A DNA stretch of 64,000 nucleotides from an alpha proteobacterium SCGC AAA536-K22 (lineage in GTDB: Bacteria; Pseudomonadota; Alphaproteobacteria; Puniceispirillales; Marisalimonadaceae). The notes under the pieces are model-generated. The model searched no databases, had not been told where the DNA came from, and worked only from the letters and a program-made list of their open reading frames with translations. Positions 17,079 to 25,437 of this stretch are shown here, piece after piece; the stretch's first letter is position 1, and each line of letters starts with the position of its first letter. The DNA lies in NCBI GenBank assembly GCA_000421325.1, contig ATWQ01000001.1, positions 124,001 through 188,000 on the forward strand, read 5' to 3'. A program made the position numbers and the translations under genes.

Positions 17079-17864
17079 TTAACCAAAAAATAAAGCTGTT
17101 ATAATATATGTGCTTGTTAATATCATTACTGACGAAATTACTACAGATGCTGTTGTAGCATAACCAACTCCTTCGGCTCCTTTGGTTGCATTAAAACCAA
17201 AATAACAACTTACCATTGATATTATTAACCCAAAAATTAGAGCTTTAACTGTACCTTGAATAATATCTATCCATTGTAAATATTCTACAGTAGCATATAA
17301 ATAAATGTTCGGATTAAATTCTAGTTTAAAAATTGCAATTACATATCCGCCCAAAATTCCAATTGTATTTCCTAACAGCACTAAAATTGGAATACAAATT
17401 AGTGAAGCTATAATCTTTGGGGCAATTAAATATTGCATAGGTCTTGTCCCAAGAGTACCTAAGGCATCTATTTGCTCTGTGACCCTCATTGTTGCTATTT
17501 CAGCTGCCATCTTAGCTCCAATACGTCCGGCAACCATCAGTCCTGTTAAAACAGGTCCTAATTCTCTTGTGATTGAAGTTAATACAACTCTTGCCACAGT
17601 TGTCTCAGTATTCAGTTCAGTAAAACCATTGTAAGTTTGAAGAGCCAAAACCATACCAGAAAAAAAGGTGGTGAGACCTACTACAGGTAGAGAGAAATAA
17701 CCAATATCTATAATTTGATAAAATATTTTCTTGAAATACCAAGGTGGTCTGAACATCCAAAAAATGGCAGTTACAACAAAAAAAGAGAAATGACCAATGG
17801 TAGATAAAAATTTTAAAAATTTTTGACCTATAGCACCACAAATATTAAATATCGAGTTAATCAA
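17079..17864 (-). CDS. mlaE: Phospholipid-transport permease (MlaE type)
   Basis: MlaE is the membrane permease of the Mla lipid transporter. The 261-residue protein has about five to six hydrophobic segments. The MlaE family core reads ITRELGPVLTGLMVAGRIGAK, followed by ATMRVTEQIDALGTLGT, both diagnostic. The end has GYATTASVVISSV. It is paired with the mlaF gene directly downstream and lies 28 bases after alr in the direction of transcription. Confidence 0.94.
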   Translation of the reverse strand: MINSIFNICGAIGQKFLKFLSTIGHFSFFVVTAIFWMFRPPWYFKKIFYQIIDIGYFSLPVVGLTTFFSGMVLALQTYNGFTELNTETTVARVVLTSITRELGPVLTGLMVAGRIGAKMAAEIATMRVTEQIDALGTLGTRPMQYLIAPKIIASLICIPILVLLGNTIGILGGYVIAIFKLEFNPNIYLYATVEYLQWIDIIQGTVKALIFGLIISMVSCYFGFNATKGAEGVGYATTASVVISSVMILTSTYIITALFFG

Positions 17865-17892
17865 AGTTCTTACCTGTTTTGCAAATTATTCA

Positions 17893-18978
17893 TTAATTAT
17901 ATTTTCTCAATAAGCGATTGCCCATAATTGTTAAAAGTTCATAGCTGATTATATCTAACTTTGTAACTATGTTTTTTATATTAGTGTTATCTAGTAAACA
18001 TAAATAGTCACCTTCTTTTAGTGACTTTTCCTTTAAGTTAGTAACATCTAAAACAAAGCTATCCATTGTAATATTGCCTAAAACCTTACATTTTTTTTTC
18101 ATAATCAAGAATGAGCTATTGGGTTTTAATAATCTTAACCAACCGTCCGCATAACCAATTCCAATTGTAGCTAATTTAGATTTTCTTTTTGTTATATCAA
18201 CGCCTCCATATGATATTTTTTCACCAATATCAACGTCTCTTATCTGAATTACGGGTCCATATAAATGTAAGGGTAGCTTTAAACTCCTAGAATTTAATTT
18301 AATATTATTACCAAAATTATCAATTCCGAATAATCCAATGCCAGGTCTAGTTTGATCAAGACAAAACTTTGATCCGAGCATTATTCCACCACTATTTGCT
18401 AAGCTTAATTTAATATTAGGTAAGTTTTTAGAAAATTGTAAAATTTTATCTAATTGTTTAAAGTTTTCTTTATTTTTTATTTGGTGAGCATTTGCAAGGT
18501 GGGACATTATAAAGTCCCATTCAACAAAATTTAATAATTCTTTGTTAGTTAATAACAAACTAATTTCATTTTGACTAAAACCTAATCTATTCATGCCTGT
18601 ATCAATATTTAATATTGTTTTGATTTTATATCCTTGATCAACAATCGCTTTCAATCTCATTAATTGATTTAAATTATTAATTATTGGGTTTAATTTATAT
18701 TTTACATAAGTTTTCTCAGTACCTTTAAAAAAACCTTCAAAAACAGCAATTTTGATATCTTCAGATTTTATTTTTTTTCTTAGTTCGATCCCTTCATCAA
18801 GGTTTGCAACATAAAAATAATTACATCCTGCTTCTATTAAAGTATTAGCTACTCTTATCATGCCCATACCATAAGCATTTGCTTTAATTACAGCCGCAGC
18901 TTTACCATTAGACGCGTTGTTTAGTGCGACCCAATTTGATTTAATATCTTCAAGAGAAATATTTAGAATACCTTGCAT
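17893..18978 (-). CDS. alr: Alanine racemase
   Basis: Alr converts L- to D-alanine for peptidoglycan using pyridoxal phosphate. The PLP lysine is Lys32 in AAVIKANAYGMG. The second catalytic residue is the Tyr in EKISYGG, and the conserved end reads YELLTIMGNRLLRKY. Length (361 residues) is typical. It lies 32 bases after dnaB, the usual alphaproteobacterial arrangement. Confidence 0.96.
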   Translation of the reverse strand: MQGILNISLEDIKSNWVALNNASNGKAAAVIKANAYGMGMIRVANTLIEAGCNYFYVANLDEGIELRKKIKSEDIKIAVFEGFFKGTEKTYVKYKLNPIINNLNQLMRLKAIVDQGYKIKTILNIDTGMNRLGFSQNEISLLLTNKELLNFVEWDFIMSHLANAHQIKNKENFKQLDKILQFSKNLPNIKLSLANSGGIMLGSKFCLDQTRPGIGLFGIDNFGNNIKLNSRSLKLPLHLYGPVIQIRDVDIGEKISYGGVDITKRKSKLATIGIGYADGWLRLLKPNSSFLIMKKKCKVLGNITMDSFVLDVTNLKEKSLKEGDYLCLLDNTNIKNIVTKLDIISYELLTIMGNRLLRKYN

Positions 18979-19010
18979 AACAAAAGTTTATATATTTTTA
19001 GATAATTTTA

Positions 19011-20519
19011 CTAATAAATTTGATCTGGTAACCTATTATCTTGCACTAGATCCATAAATCTAGTGAATTTGGCCTCAAATTGTACTTGTATTATACCAGT
19101 TGGTCCATGTCTTTGTTTTGAGATGATTATTTCAGCCTTTCCTTCTGCTGAATTCCTTCTATCTTGCCATTTTATAAAACGTTCATTGAAACTTTCTTGA
19201 TTTTCATTGTCTCTTTGAGTTGGTTCACTTTTATCTAGGTAATACTCTTCTCTATAAACAAACATTACTACATCTGCATCCTGCTCTATAGAACCAGATT
19301 CTCTCAAGTCTGCAAGAATAGGCCTTTTATCTTCTCTTTGTTCAACAGCTCTGCTTAGTTGAGATAAAGCAAGAATGGGTACATTTAACTCTTTAGCAAT
19401 TGACTTTAAACCTCTAGTAATACTTGAGACTTCTTGAACCCTTCCTTGGGCCTCACTAGCTTTAGATCCTTGAATTAATTGTATATAGTCAATAACAATT
19501 AATGCTAATCCACTAGTTCTTTTTAATCTCCTTGCTCTTGATGCAATTTGTCCAACAGATATTGCGGGGGTATCATCGATAAAAAATGGTAAGTTATAAA
19601 TATCATTCTGTGTTGAAACAAGTTTTGAGAATTCTTTTTCATCAATATCACCACTTCTTAATTTGTGAGAGTCTATTGTAGATTGTTCAGCTAATATTCT
19701 TTGAGCTAATTGTTCTGCTGACATTTCTAAAGAAAAAATTAAGATAGCGTCGTTTTGATGAGAGTTACTACTTTTAGCGGCATTAAAGCCAATGTTTGTT
19801 GCTAATGCAGTTTTCCCCATTGCAGGTCTGCCCGCTAAGACTATTAAGTCTGACTTATTTAATCCTCCTAATTGACGATTTAAACCTGAAAAACCTGTAT
19901 CTATACCAGATAATTTACCTTTTCTGTTGAAAGCTTCATTTATTTGATTAGTAGCACTGGTTAAAACAGATTTAAAATCTATTGGGCCTGAATTAATTTG
20001 ATCTTTCTCAGCTAAATTATATAGTTTTTCTTCAGTTTCAGATATTTCTTGGTCAGGAGGTACATCAACATTAGGATTAATTGACCTATTAATCAAATCA
20101 TCAGCAATTCTTATTAAAGACCTTCTGATATAACAATTTTTTATTTCTTCAGCGTAAAATTTTGCTTTACTGAGTGATAATACACCTTCTCTCAGATCCA
20201 GAAGATAATTTTCAATATCAATGTCTTTATTTAAGTTTGTATCATTTAAATAATTTTTAAGTGTTAAGGGATCAGCTAATTTACCAGCATCGGTTAGAGA
20301 TATACAAGCTTCATATATACTTGCATGTAATGGATCAAAAAAATATTGATTATTAAAATTAGTAGGAATATCTTCCAAAGTTTTATTATCGAATAATATT
20401 GAACCCAGAAGACTTTGCTCGGCCTCAAGATTTTGAGGCATTTTTTTTTCGGTATTATTTATATTATCTGAATATAGATTTTCAGAGTTAGAATAATTTT
20501 CAACTAGATTATCATCCAT
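19011..20519 (-). CDS. dnaB: Replicative DNA helicase DnaB
   Basis: DnaB is the hexameric 5'-3' helicase of the replication fork. After a 27-residue Asn/Asp-rich leader comes the standard MPQNLEAEQSLLGSIL start of the N-terminal domain. The RecA-like ATPase domain follows, with Walker A GRPAMGKTALA, ALIVIDYIQLIQG and LADLRESGSIEQDADVV. No intein is present. Length (502 residues) is normal. It lies 73 bases downstream of rplI; the gap contains a 9-bp stem-loop. Confidence 0.97.
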   Translation of the reverse strand: MDDNLVENYSNSENLYSDNINNTEKKMPQNLEAEQSLLGSILFDNKTLEDIPTNFNNQYFFDPLHASIYEACISLTDAGKLADPLTLKNYLNDTNLNKDIDIENYLLDLREGVLSLSKAKFYAEEIKNCYIRRSLIRIADDLINRSINPNVDVPPDQEISETEEKLYNLAEKDQINSGPIDFKSVLTSATNQINEAFNRKGKLSGIDTGFSGLNRQLGGLNKSDLIVLAGRPAMGKTALATNIGFNAAKSSNSHQNDAILIFSLEMSAEQLAQRILAEQSTIDSHKLRSGDIDEKEFSKLVSTQNDIYNLPFFIDDTPAISVGQIASRARRLKRTSGLALIVIDYIQLIQGSKASEAQGRVQEVSSITRGLKSIAKELNVPILALSQLSRAVEQREDKRPILADLRESGSIEQDADVVMFVYREEYYLDKSEPTQRDNENQESFNERFIKWQDRRNSAEGKAEIIISKQRHGPTGIIQVQFEAKFTRFMDLVQDNRLPDQIY

Positions 20520-20543
20520 AACGATTTTTTCTTAATTTAGTTG

Positions 20544-20565
20544 AGATTTAAAAGCATTTAAATCT
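20544..20565 (-). other. Stem-loop between rplI and dnaB
   Basis: A perfect 9-bp inverted repeat, AGATTTAAA and TTTAAATCT, flanks a 4-base loop (20553-20556). It lies in the 73-base rplI-dnaB gap. On the minus strand it is not followed by a T-run, so it is not a classical terminator. It could be a processing or attenuation site between the ribosomal-protein genes and dnaB. In such AT-rich DNA it may also be chance. Confidence 0.35.
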
Positions 20566-20592
20566 ATATTTTGTTTCAATGTTTATAATTAA

Positions 20593-21255
20593 TTAACTAA
20601 TTAATTTTATCTTTTTTTCCTCAGTTTCGTCATTAATGTCGTTTATAGGTGTTTCTAACTTTTGCTCAGTTACATTTTTTGTCTTTGTTACATTCTCTTT
20701 TTTATCAAATCTTCTTGCATCTTTCTGAGCACGTTCAGATCTAATGTCTCCACCAGTTATTTCAGTTGTGATTATAGCTTTTCCTGATTTAGTTTGCTCT
20801 TTTGCCTCTTCTGAAGATCTAGCTATATTTAGTTTTAACTTTATAGAGATTTCTGGATGAAGTTTGATGTATATATCTTCGTATGATAAAGTTTTAATGG
20901 CTTTATTCAAATTAATCTGAGATTTATTTATTGAAAGTCCAGCTTCAGTGACTACGTTGGATATGTCTTTTGCGGATACAGAACCATATAATTGTCCAGA
21001 TTCGCTTGCAGCTCTTATCAAAACTACTTCTTTAAATTTAATATTGTCAGCTAAATTTTGAGCTTCTTTTTTTCTAGTTATGTTTTCACCCTCTAACTGA
21101 GACTTCTTTTCTTCAAACATTTTAATATTTTCTTTTGAAGCAAAAACAGCTTTACCCTGAGGGAACAAAAAATTTCTCGCATACCCTGACTTAACTGAGA
21201 CGAACTCTCCCATCTGCCCTAATTTTTCAACACGTTCTAACAAAATAATATTCAT
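20593..21255 (-). CDS. rplI: Large ribosomal subunit protein bL9
   Basis: bL9 bridges the L1 stalk base and helps keep the reading frame. The N-terminal signature is MNIILLERVEKLGQMGEFV, then VKSGYARNFLFPQGKA. The C-terminal RNA-binding domain ends near residue 148 (IYIKLHPEISIKLKL). A further tail of about 70 residues, rich in Lys, Glu and Thr, extends beyond the classical length, as in many alphaproteobacteria. It is transcribed with rpsR and rpsF. Confidence 0.97.
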   Translation of the reverse strand: MNIILLERVEKLGQMGEFVSVKSGYARNFLFPQGKAVFASKENIKMFEEKKSQLEGENITRKKEAQNLADNIKFKEVVLIRAASESGQLYGSVSAKDISNVVTEAGLSINKSQINLNKAIKTLSYEDIYIKLHPEISIKLKLNIARSSEEAKEQTKSGKAIITTEITGGDIRSERAQKDARRFDKKENVTKTKNVTEQKLETPINDINDETEEKKIKLIS

Positions 21256-21269
21256 TCTATTCTCCTAAT

Positions 21270-21524
21270 CTAACCGACTACATAAGGCATTAATGCTAAA
21301 AATCTCGCTCTTTTAATAGCTTTGGAGAGTTCACGTTGTTTTTTTGCTGATACAGCAGAAATTCTAGATGGTATAATTTTACCTCTTTCAGATACGTATC
21401 TCGTGAGAACTTTTAAATCTTTATAATCTATTTCAGGTGTATTAGGAGCTGAAAAGGGACATGATTTTCTTTTTTTTTGATTAGGCTTTCTTAGAGCCTC
21501 TCTTTTAATATCTAGCTGTGTCAT
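21270..21524 (-). CDS. rpsR: Small ribosomal subunit protein bS18
   Basis: bS18 binds 16S rRNA together with bS6 on the platform of the small subunit. The 84-residue sequence carries [21 protein letters not shown] followed by [19 protein letters not shown], the family signature, cited here in two parts. It is basic and of normal length. It lies 17 bases after rpsF and 14 bases before rplI. Confidence 0.97.
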   Translation of the reverse strand: MTQLDIKREALRKPNQKKRKSCPFSAPNTPEIDYKDLKVLTRYVSERGKIIPSRISAVSAKKQRELSKAIKRARFLALMPYVVG

Positions 21525-21541
21525 CTAAATGTTCCCTAGGC

Positions 21542-21922
21542 TTATACATTACTTGGTGAAATTGTTTCCGTATTAACAACTTCGCTTTTGTAACGATCAG
21601 ATTTATTATTCATTAAAGGTGAAGATTTTTCATCAACTGAACTTATTCCAATTGTTAAAAATCTTATAATATCTTCATTTAATCTCATTAGTCGTTCATA
21701 TTCTACAATTGCATCAGATGAACTATCTATATTAAGAAGTACGTAATGACCTTTTCTATTTTTATTAATCTTATAAGCAAGATTTCTAAGTCCCCAATTC
21801 TCTCTTTTTTTTATTACGCCTTTATAAGATTCTATTATTTTAATAAACTCATTTATCAGTTCTTCAAACTGATTAGGGGTCAGATCTTGTCTTCCAATTA
21901 TTACACTTTCGTATAAGGCCAT
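21542..21922 (-). CDS. rpsF: Small ribosomal subunit protein bS6
   Basis: bS6 pairs with bS18 in the 30S platform. The family start MALYESVIIGRQDLT is clear. The frame also has an ATG two codons upstream (21926-21928), but the Shine-Dalgarno AAGGAG (complement of 21929-21934) abuts that ATG. It is spaced six bases from the ATG at 21920-21922, so the downstream ATG is preferred (126 residues). The first gene of rpsF-rpsR-rplI, with a structured leader that may control translation. Confidence 0.96.
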   Translation of the reverse strand: MALYESVIIGRQDLTPNQFEELINEFIKIIESYKGVIKKRENWGLRNLAYKINKNRKGHYVLLNIDSSSDAIVEYERLMRLNEDIIRFLTIGISSVDEKSSPLMNNKSDRYKSEVVNTETISPSNV

Positions 21923-21928
21923 CTTCAT

Positions 21929-21990
21929 CTCCTTATGGCTTGTTGGGATTTACCCAGGTTAGCCAGTTAATTAAATTAACTGGCAAGGAG
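21929..21990 (-). promoter_or_regulatory. Structured rpsF leader with possible Shine-Dalgarno sequestration
   Basis: Read as minus-strand RNA, the leader starts with CUCCUU (21985-21990), which is exactly complementary to the rpsF Shine-Dalgarno AAGGAG (21929-21934). Between them lie an 11-bp perfect hairpin (arms 21962-21972 and 21974-21984, a single central base) and a short UGGG/CCCA hairpin near 21943-21956. The result is a three-way-junction-like fold that would hide the ribosome site. bS6:bS18 autoregulation of rpsF leaders is known in other bacteria, but I do not see the CCG bulge described for that motif, so the ligand is uncertain. Confidence 0.5.
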
Positions 21991-22104
21991 GACATAAAAA
22001 ATATATTTTATGCTGGTAATTTAAATTATTGTGAAACATAAATGTTTATTAAAATTATGCAATAGATAAATATAAATAAATTTAATCATTTAAAGGGGCT
22101 TGAA

Positions 22105-23034
22105 ATGAATTTTATTGTTTTTCCAGGGCAAGGGTCTCAGAAGATTAGAATGGGTAAAGAATTATCAGATAATTTTATTGAAGCAAAACAAGTTTTTGAA
22201 GAAGTAAATGATGCCCTAAATTTTGATTTAACAAGTGTTATGTGGGAGGGCACAGATGATGAAATATCCTTAACTTCAAACGCACAACCTGCATTGATGG
22301 CTTGCAGTATAGCTACCTTAAGAGTTTTAAATAAAATTACTAATAAAAAACTACCAGATTTAGCAGATTATGTTTGTGGACATTCTCTAGGAGAATATAC
22401 AGCTATGACTGCTGCAGAAGTTTTTTCTCTACATCAATGTGCAATTTTATTAAGATTAAGAGGTACTGCAATGCAGGAAGCTGTTCCAATTGGGAAAGGT
22501 GCAATGGCTGCATTGATAGGTACAAATCTTGAAACAGCAAAAGAAGTTTCAGATAAAGTAAAGTCTTATGGAGTTTGCGATATAGCTAATGATAATTCAG
22601 AAGGTCAAGTTGTAATCAGTGGTGATATATTAGCAGTAGAAAATGCTATAAAACTTTCCAAGGATTTTGGTATAAAAAGGGCTGTAATTCTTCCTGTAAG
22701 CGCTCCATTTCATTGTCAACTAATGAAACCTGCTCAAACAACGATGGAAAATGCCCTTAACGATTTAATTTTTAAAACTCCTATTGTACCAATTATACCC
22801 AATGTGAATGTTTCACCTGAAACTAATCCAGATAAATTAAGGAAAAATTTAATTGATCAAGTTACTGGAACTGTTAGGTGGCGAGAGACTATGAAATTTG
22901 CTGACAAACAAGGTGTTAAAAAAGTTATAGAATTAGGAAGTGGAAAAGTTCTTTCAGGCATTGCAAAAAGAATGATTAAAAATGTTGTAACTATTAGCAT
23001 TGAGAATACAGAAGATTTTGAAAATTTTTTATAA
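22105..23034 (+). CDS. fabD: Malonyl-CoA:ACP transacylase FabD
   Basis: FabD loads malonyl groups onto ACP for fatty-acid synthesis. The start FPGQGSQ and the nucleophile motif GHSLGEYTA (Ser94) are present. The second catalytic His lies in VSAPFHCQLM, and the end has GSGKVLSGIAKR. Length (309 residues) is normal. A strong ribosome site (AAAGGGG) precedes the ATG. It opens the fabD-fabG-acpP-fabF-mltG-gmk series and is divergent from rpsF. Confidence 0.97.
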   Translation: MNFIVFPGQGSQKIRMGKELSDNFIEAKQVFEEVNDALNFDLTSVMWEGTDDEISLTSNAQPALMACSIATLRVLNKITNKKLPDLADYVCGHSLGEYTAMTAAEVFSLHQCAILLRLRGTAMQEAVPIGKGAMAALIGTNLETAKEVSDKVKSYGVCDIANDNSEGQVVISGDILAVENAIKLSKDFGIKRAVILPVSAPFHCQLMKPAQTTMENALNDLIFKTPIVPIIPNVNVSPETNPDKLRKNLIDQVTGTVRWRETMKFADKQGVKKVIELGSGKVLSGIAKRMIKNVVTISIENTEDFENFL

Positions 23035-23052
23035 ATTATAATGGAGATTTAA

Positions 23053-23790
23053 ATGTTTGAATTGTCAGATAAGGTAGCCCTAATAACAGGTGCATCAGGT
23101 GGCATTGGTATGTCAATAGTAAAAAAAATGAAACAATGTGGAGCAAAATTAATTATTTCAGGGACACGACAAAATGTTCTTAATGATTTAGCCTCAGAAT
23201 TAGGTAATGACGTTAAGACAATAATAACTGACTTAAACGATAAAGATGATGTCCTAAATTTAGCAAAAGAAGCTGAAGCAAGTTTTGGTCATATTGATAT
23301 ATTAATAAACAATGCTGGCATTACCGCTGATAACCTTTTTTTAAGAATGAAAGATGACGAATGGGATCAGGTTATTAACGTAAATTTATCAGCACCAATG
23401 AGATTAACAAGGCAAGTAATTAAAGGAATGTTAAAAAGAAGATATGGAAGAGTGATATTTATAAGTTCTGTTGTTGGTTATTCTGGAAATGCAGGCCAAA
23501 GTAATTATGCAGCCTCTAAATCTGCTTTAGTAGGCTTTACTAAATCAATAGCATTAGAAGTTGCTAGTCGAGGAATTACATGTAACCTGATAGCACCAGG
23601 ATTTATTTCCACTCCTATGACTGACAAATTATCTGATGACCAGAAAAAAAATATAGTAGAAAATATTCCAGTTAATCGATTAGGAAAAGTTGATGATATA
23701 TCAAATGGCTGTGTTTATTTAGCTAGTGATGAGGCTGGTTTTATAACTGGCACTACTTTACATATTAATGGGGGTATGAGTATGATTTAG
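23053..23790 (+). CDS. fabG: 3-oxoacyl-ACP reductase FabG
   Basis: FabG reduces 3-ketoacyl-ACP with NADPH. The SDR motifs are TGASGGIG, NNAGIT, the catalytic Ser in ISSVVGY, and Tyr152/Lys156 in YAASK. The C-terminus (GFITGTTLHINGGMSM) is typical of FabG. It follows fabD by 18 bases with a GGAG site. A 103-base gap separates it from acpP, possibly holding a separate acpP promoter. Confidence 0.96.
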   Translation: MFELSDKVALITGASGGIGMSIVKKMKQCGAKLIISGTRQNVLNDLASELGNDVKTIITDLNDKDDVLNLAKEAEASFGHIDILINNAGITADNLFLRMKDDEWDQVINVNLSAPMRLTRQVIKGMLKRRYGRVIFISSVVGYSGNAGQSNYAASKSALVGFTKSIALEVASRGITCNLIAPGFISTPMTDKLSDDQKKNIVENIPVNRLGKVDDISNGCVYLASDEAGFITGTTLHINGGMSMI

Positions 23791-23827
23791 AGTTTTTTTG
23801 GCTAACACGATAATATGCTTGGCATGA

Positions 23828-23839
23828 ATAAATATTTAT
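23828..23839. repeat. 12-bp AT palindrome upstream of acpP
   Basis: The self-complementary 12-mer ATAAATATTTAT lies in the 103-base fabG-acpP gap, about 55 bases before the acpP ATG. It could be an operator or promoter part for separate acpP expression. AT-only palindromes are common in this base composition, so support is weak. Confidence 0.2.
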
Positions 23840-23893
23840 GTTACTCGAAACGCATTACAATTAAGTATTTAAATTGAATTGAAGGGGATTTTA

Positions 23894-24127
23894 ATGAGTG
23901 ATATAGCTGGTAGAGTTACAAAAATTGTAGTTGAGCATCTTGGAGTTGAAGAAGCTAAGGTAGTAGATAGTGCTAGTTTTATAGATGATTTAGGTGCTGA
24001 TAGCTTAGATACTGTTGAACTAGTTATGGCTTTTGAAGAAGAGTTTGAGTGCGAAATACCAGACGATGCTGCTGAAAAAATACAGACTGTTAAAGATGCA
24101 ATAGATTTTATATCCTCAAATACTTAA
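23894..24127 (+). CDS. acpP: Acyl carrier protein
   Basis: ACP carries growing acyl chains on a phosphopantetheine arm attached to Ser37 in [10 protein letters not shown]. The 77-residue, strongly acidic protein is standard. The frame is open from a TTG at 23879, but AAGGGG at 23882-23887 is the ribosome site for ATG 23894, which yields the classical MSDIAGRV start. It lies 41 bases before fabF. Confidence 0.97.
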   Translation: MSDIAGRVTKIVVEHLGVEEAKVVDSASFIDDLGADSLDTVELVMAFEEEFECEIPDDAAEKIQTVKDAIDFISSNT

Positions 24128-24168
24128 TATAATTAAACTTTTACTCGATTAAATATTAGGAGTTTTTT

Positions 24169-25437
24169 ATGCGTCGAGTTGTTGTTACTGGATTAGGTTT
24201 ATTAACACCTCTGGGTGTCGGTGTTGAGCTTAACTGGAGAAGACTGATTTCGGGTTCAGTTGGCATAAATAAAATTAATGATTTTGAAGTATCAGACCTG
24301 CCTTGTAAAATAGCTGGACAAATTCCAACTATAAACGATGATAAAAATGGTGGATTAGATTTATATAATTGGATTGAACCAAGAGAATACAAACGTATTG
24401 ATAGGTTTATAGCTTACGGAATAATATCAGCTGTCCAGGCAGTAGATGATTCTGGTTGGACACCAAAAACTGAAAATGAAAAACAAAGAACAGGAGTAAT
24501 TCTAGGTTCAGGTATTGGAGGTCTTGAAACTATAGCTAAAACTACTGAATTACTTAATTCAAAAGGACCTAGAAAAGTAAGCCCATTTTTTATACCTTCT
24601 GCGCTTATAAATTTATTATCTGGTCAAGTAAGCATAAGGTATGGTTTTAAAGGTCCAAACCATTCTGTTGTAACAGCCTGCTCAACTGGTGCTCATGCTA
24701 TTGGAGATGCAGCTAGAATTATAAGATATGGTGATGCAGATGTGATGGTTGCAGGAGGAGCTGAAGCTGCTTGTTGCCGCATTGGTATGGCAGGGTTTGC
24801 TGCAGCTAGAGCCTTAAGTACTAATTTTAATAATGACCCAGAATCCAGTTCCAGACCTTGGGATCAAGATAGAGATGGTTTTGTTATGGGTGAAGGTTCT
24901 GGTGTAATTATTCTAGAAGAAAGAGAACACGCCATTGCTAGAGGTGCCAAAATATATGCGGAAATAAAGGGTTATGGCTTGTCAGGAGATGCTCATCATA
25001 TTACTGCACCCGCTGAAAATGGCGATGGAGGTTTCAGGGCTATGCAATCTGCTTTAAAAGACGCAAACATTAATAGTTCAGATATTGATTATGTAAATGC
25101 TCATGGAACATCAACTCCACTTGGAGATGTAATTGAATTAAAAGCTATTGATAGATTACTTAACCATAAAATAGAAAATACAAGCGTCAGCTCCACTAAA
25201 TCAGCAACTGGCCATCTTTTAGGTGCGGCTGGTGCAATTGAGGCTATATACTCGATATTATCAATTAAAAATCAAATTGTACCTCCAACTAATAATTTGA
25301 TAACTCCTGACAAAGAAGCATTAGGATTTGATTTAGTTCCAATCAAATCAAAAAAAAGAAATGTTAAAAACGTACTTTCAAACTCATTTGGATTTGGTGG
25401 AACAAATGCTAGCCTAGTAATCAGTTGTCCAGATTAA
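24169..25437 (+). CDS. fabF: 3-oxoacyl-ACP synthase II FabF
   Basis: FabF condenses malonyl-ACP with acyl-ACP in chain elongation. The active-site Cys171 is in TACSTGAHAIGDA. The two catalytic His are in NAHGTSTPLGD and KSATGHLLGAAGA, and the start RRVVVTGLGLLTPLG and end NSFGFGGTNAS are typical. Length (422 residues) is normal. AGGAG precedes the ATG. The 3' end overlaps mltG by 13 bases. Confidence 0.97.
   Translation: MRRVVVTGLGLLTPLGVGVELNWRRLISGSVGINKINDFEVSDLPCKIAGQIPTINDDKNGGLDLYNWIEPREYKRIDRFIAYGIISAVQAVDDSGWTPKTENEKQRTGVILGSGIGGLETIAKTTELLNSKGPRKVSPFFIPSALINLLSGQVSIRYGFKGPNHSVVTACSTGAHAIGDAARIIRYGDADVMVAGGAEAACCRIGMAGFAAARALSTNFNNDPESSSRPWDQDRDGFVMGEGSGVIILEEREHAIARGAKIYAEIKGYGLSGDAHHITAPAENGDGGFRAMQSALKDANINSSDIDYVNAHGTSTPLGDVIELKAIDRLLNHKIENTSVSSTKSATGHLLGAAGAIEAIYSILSIKNQIVPPTNNLITPDKEALGFDLVPIKSKKRNVKNVLSNSFGFGGTNASLVISCPD

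Noticed and set aside
17305..17634. A 109-codon open frame on the plus strand
   Set aside because: Antisense to mlaE, whose conserved core lies in the same bases.
21985..22024. AAGGAGG on the plus strand followed by an ATG
   Set aside because: The ATG is about 18 bases away and the frame closes after four codons. The purine run is better explained as the anti-Shine-Dalgarno side of the rpsF leader.
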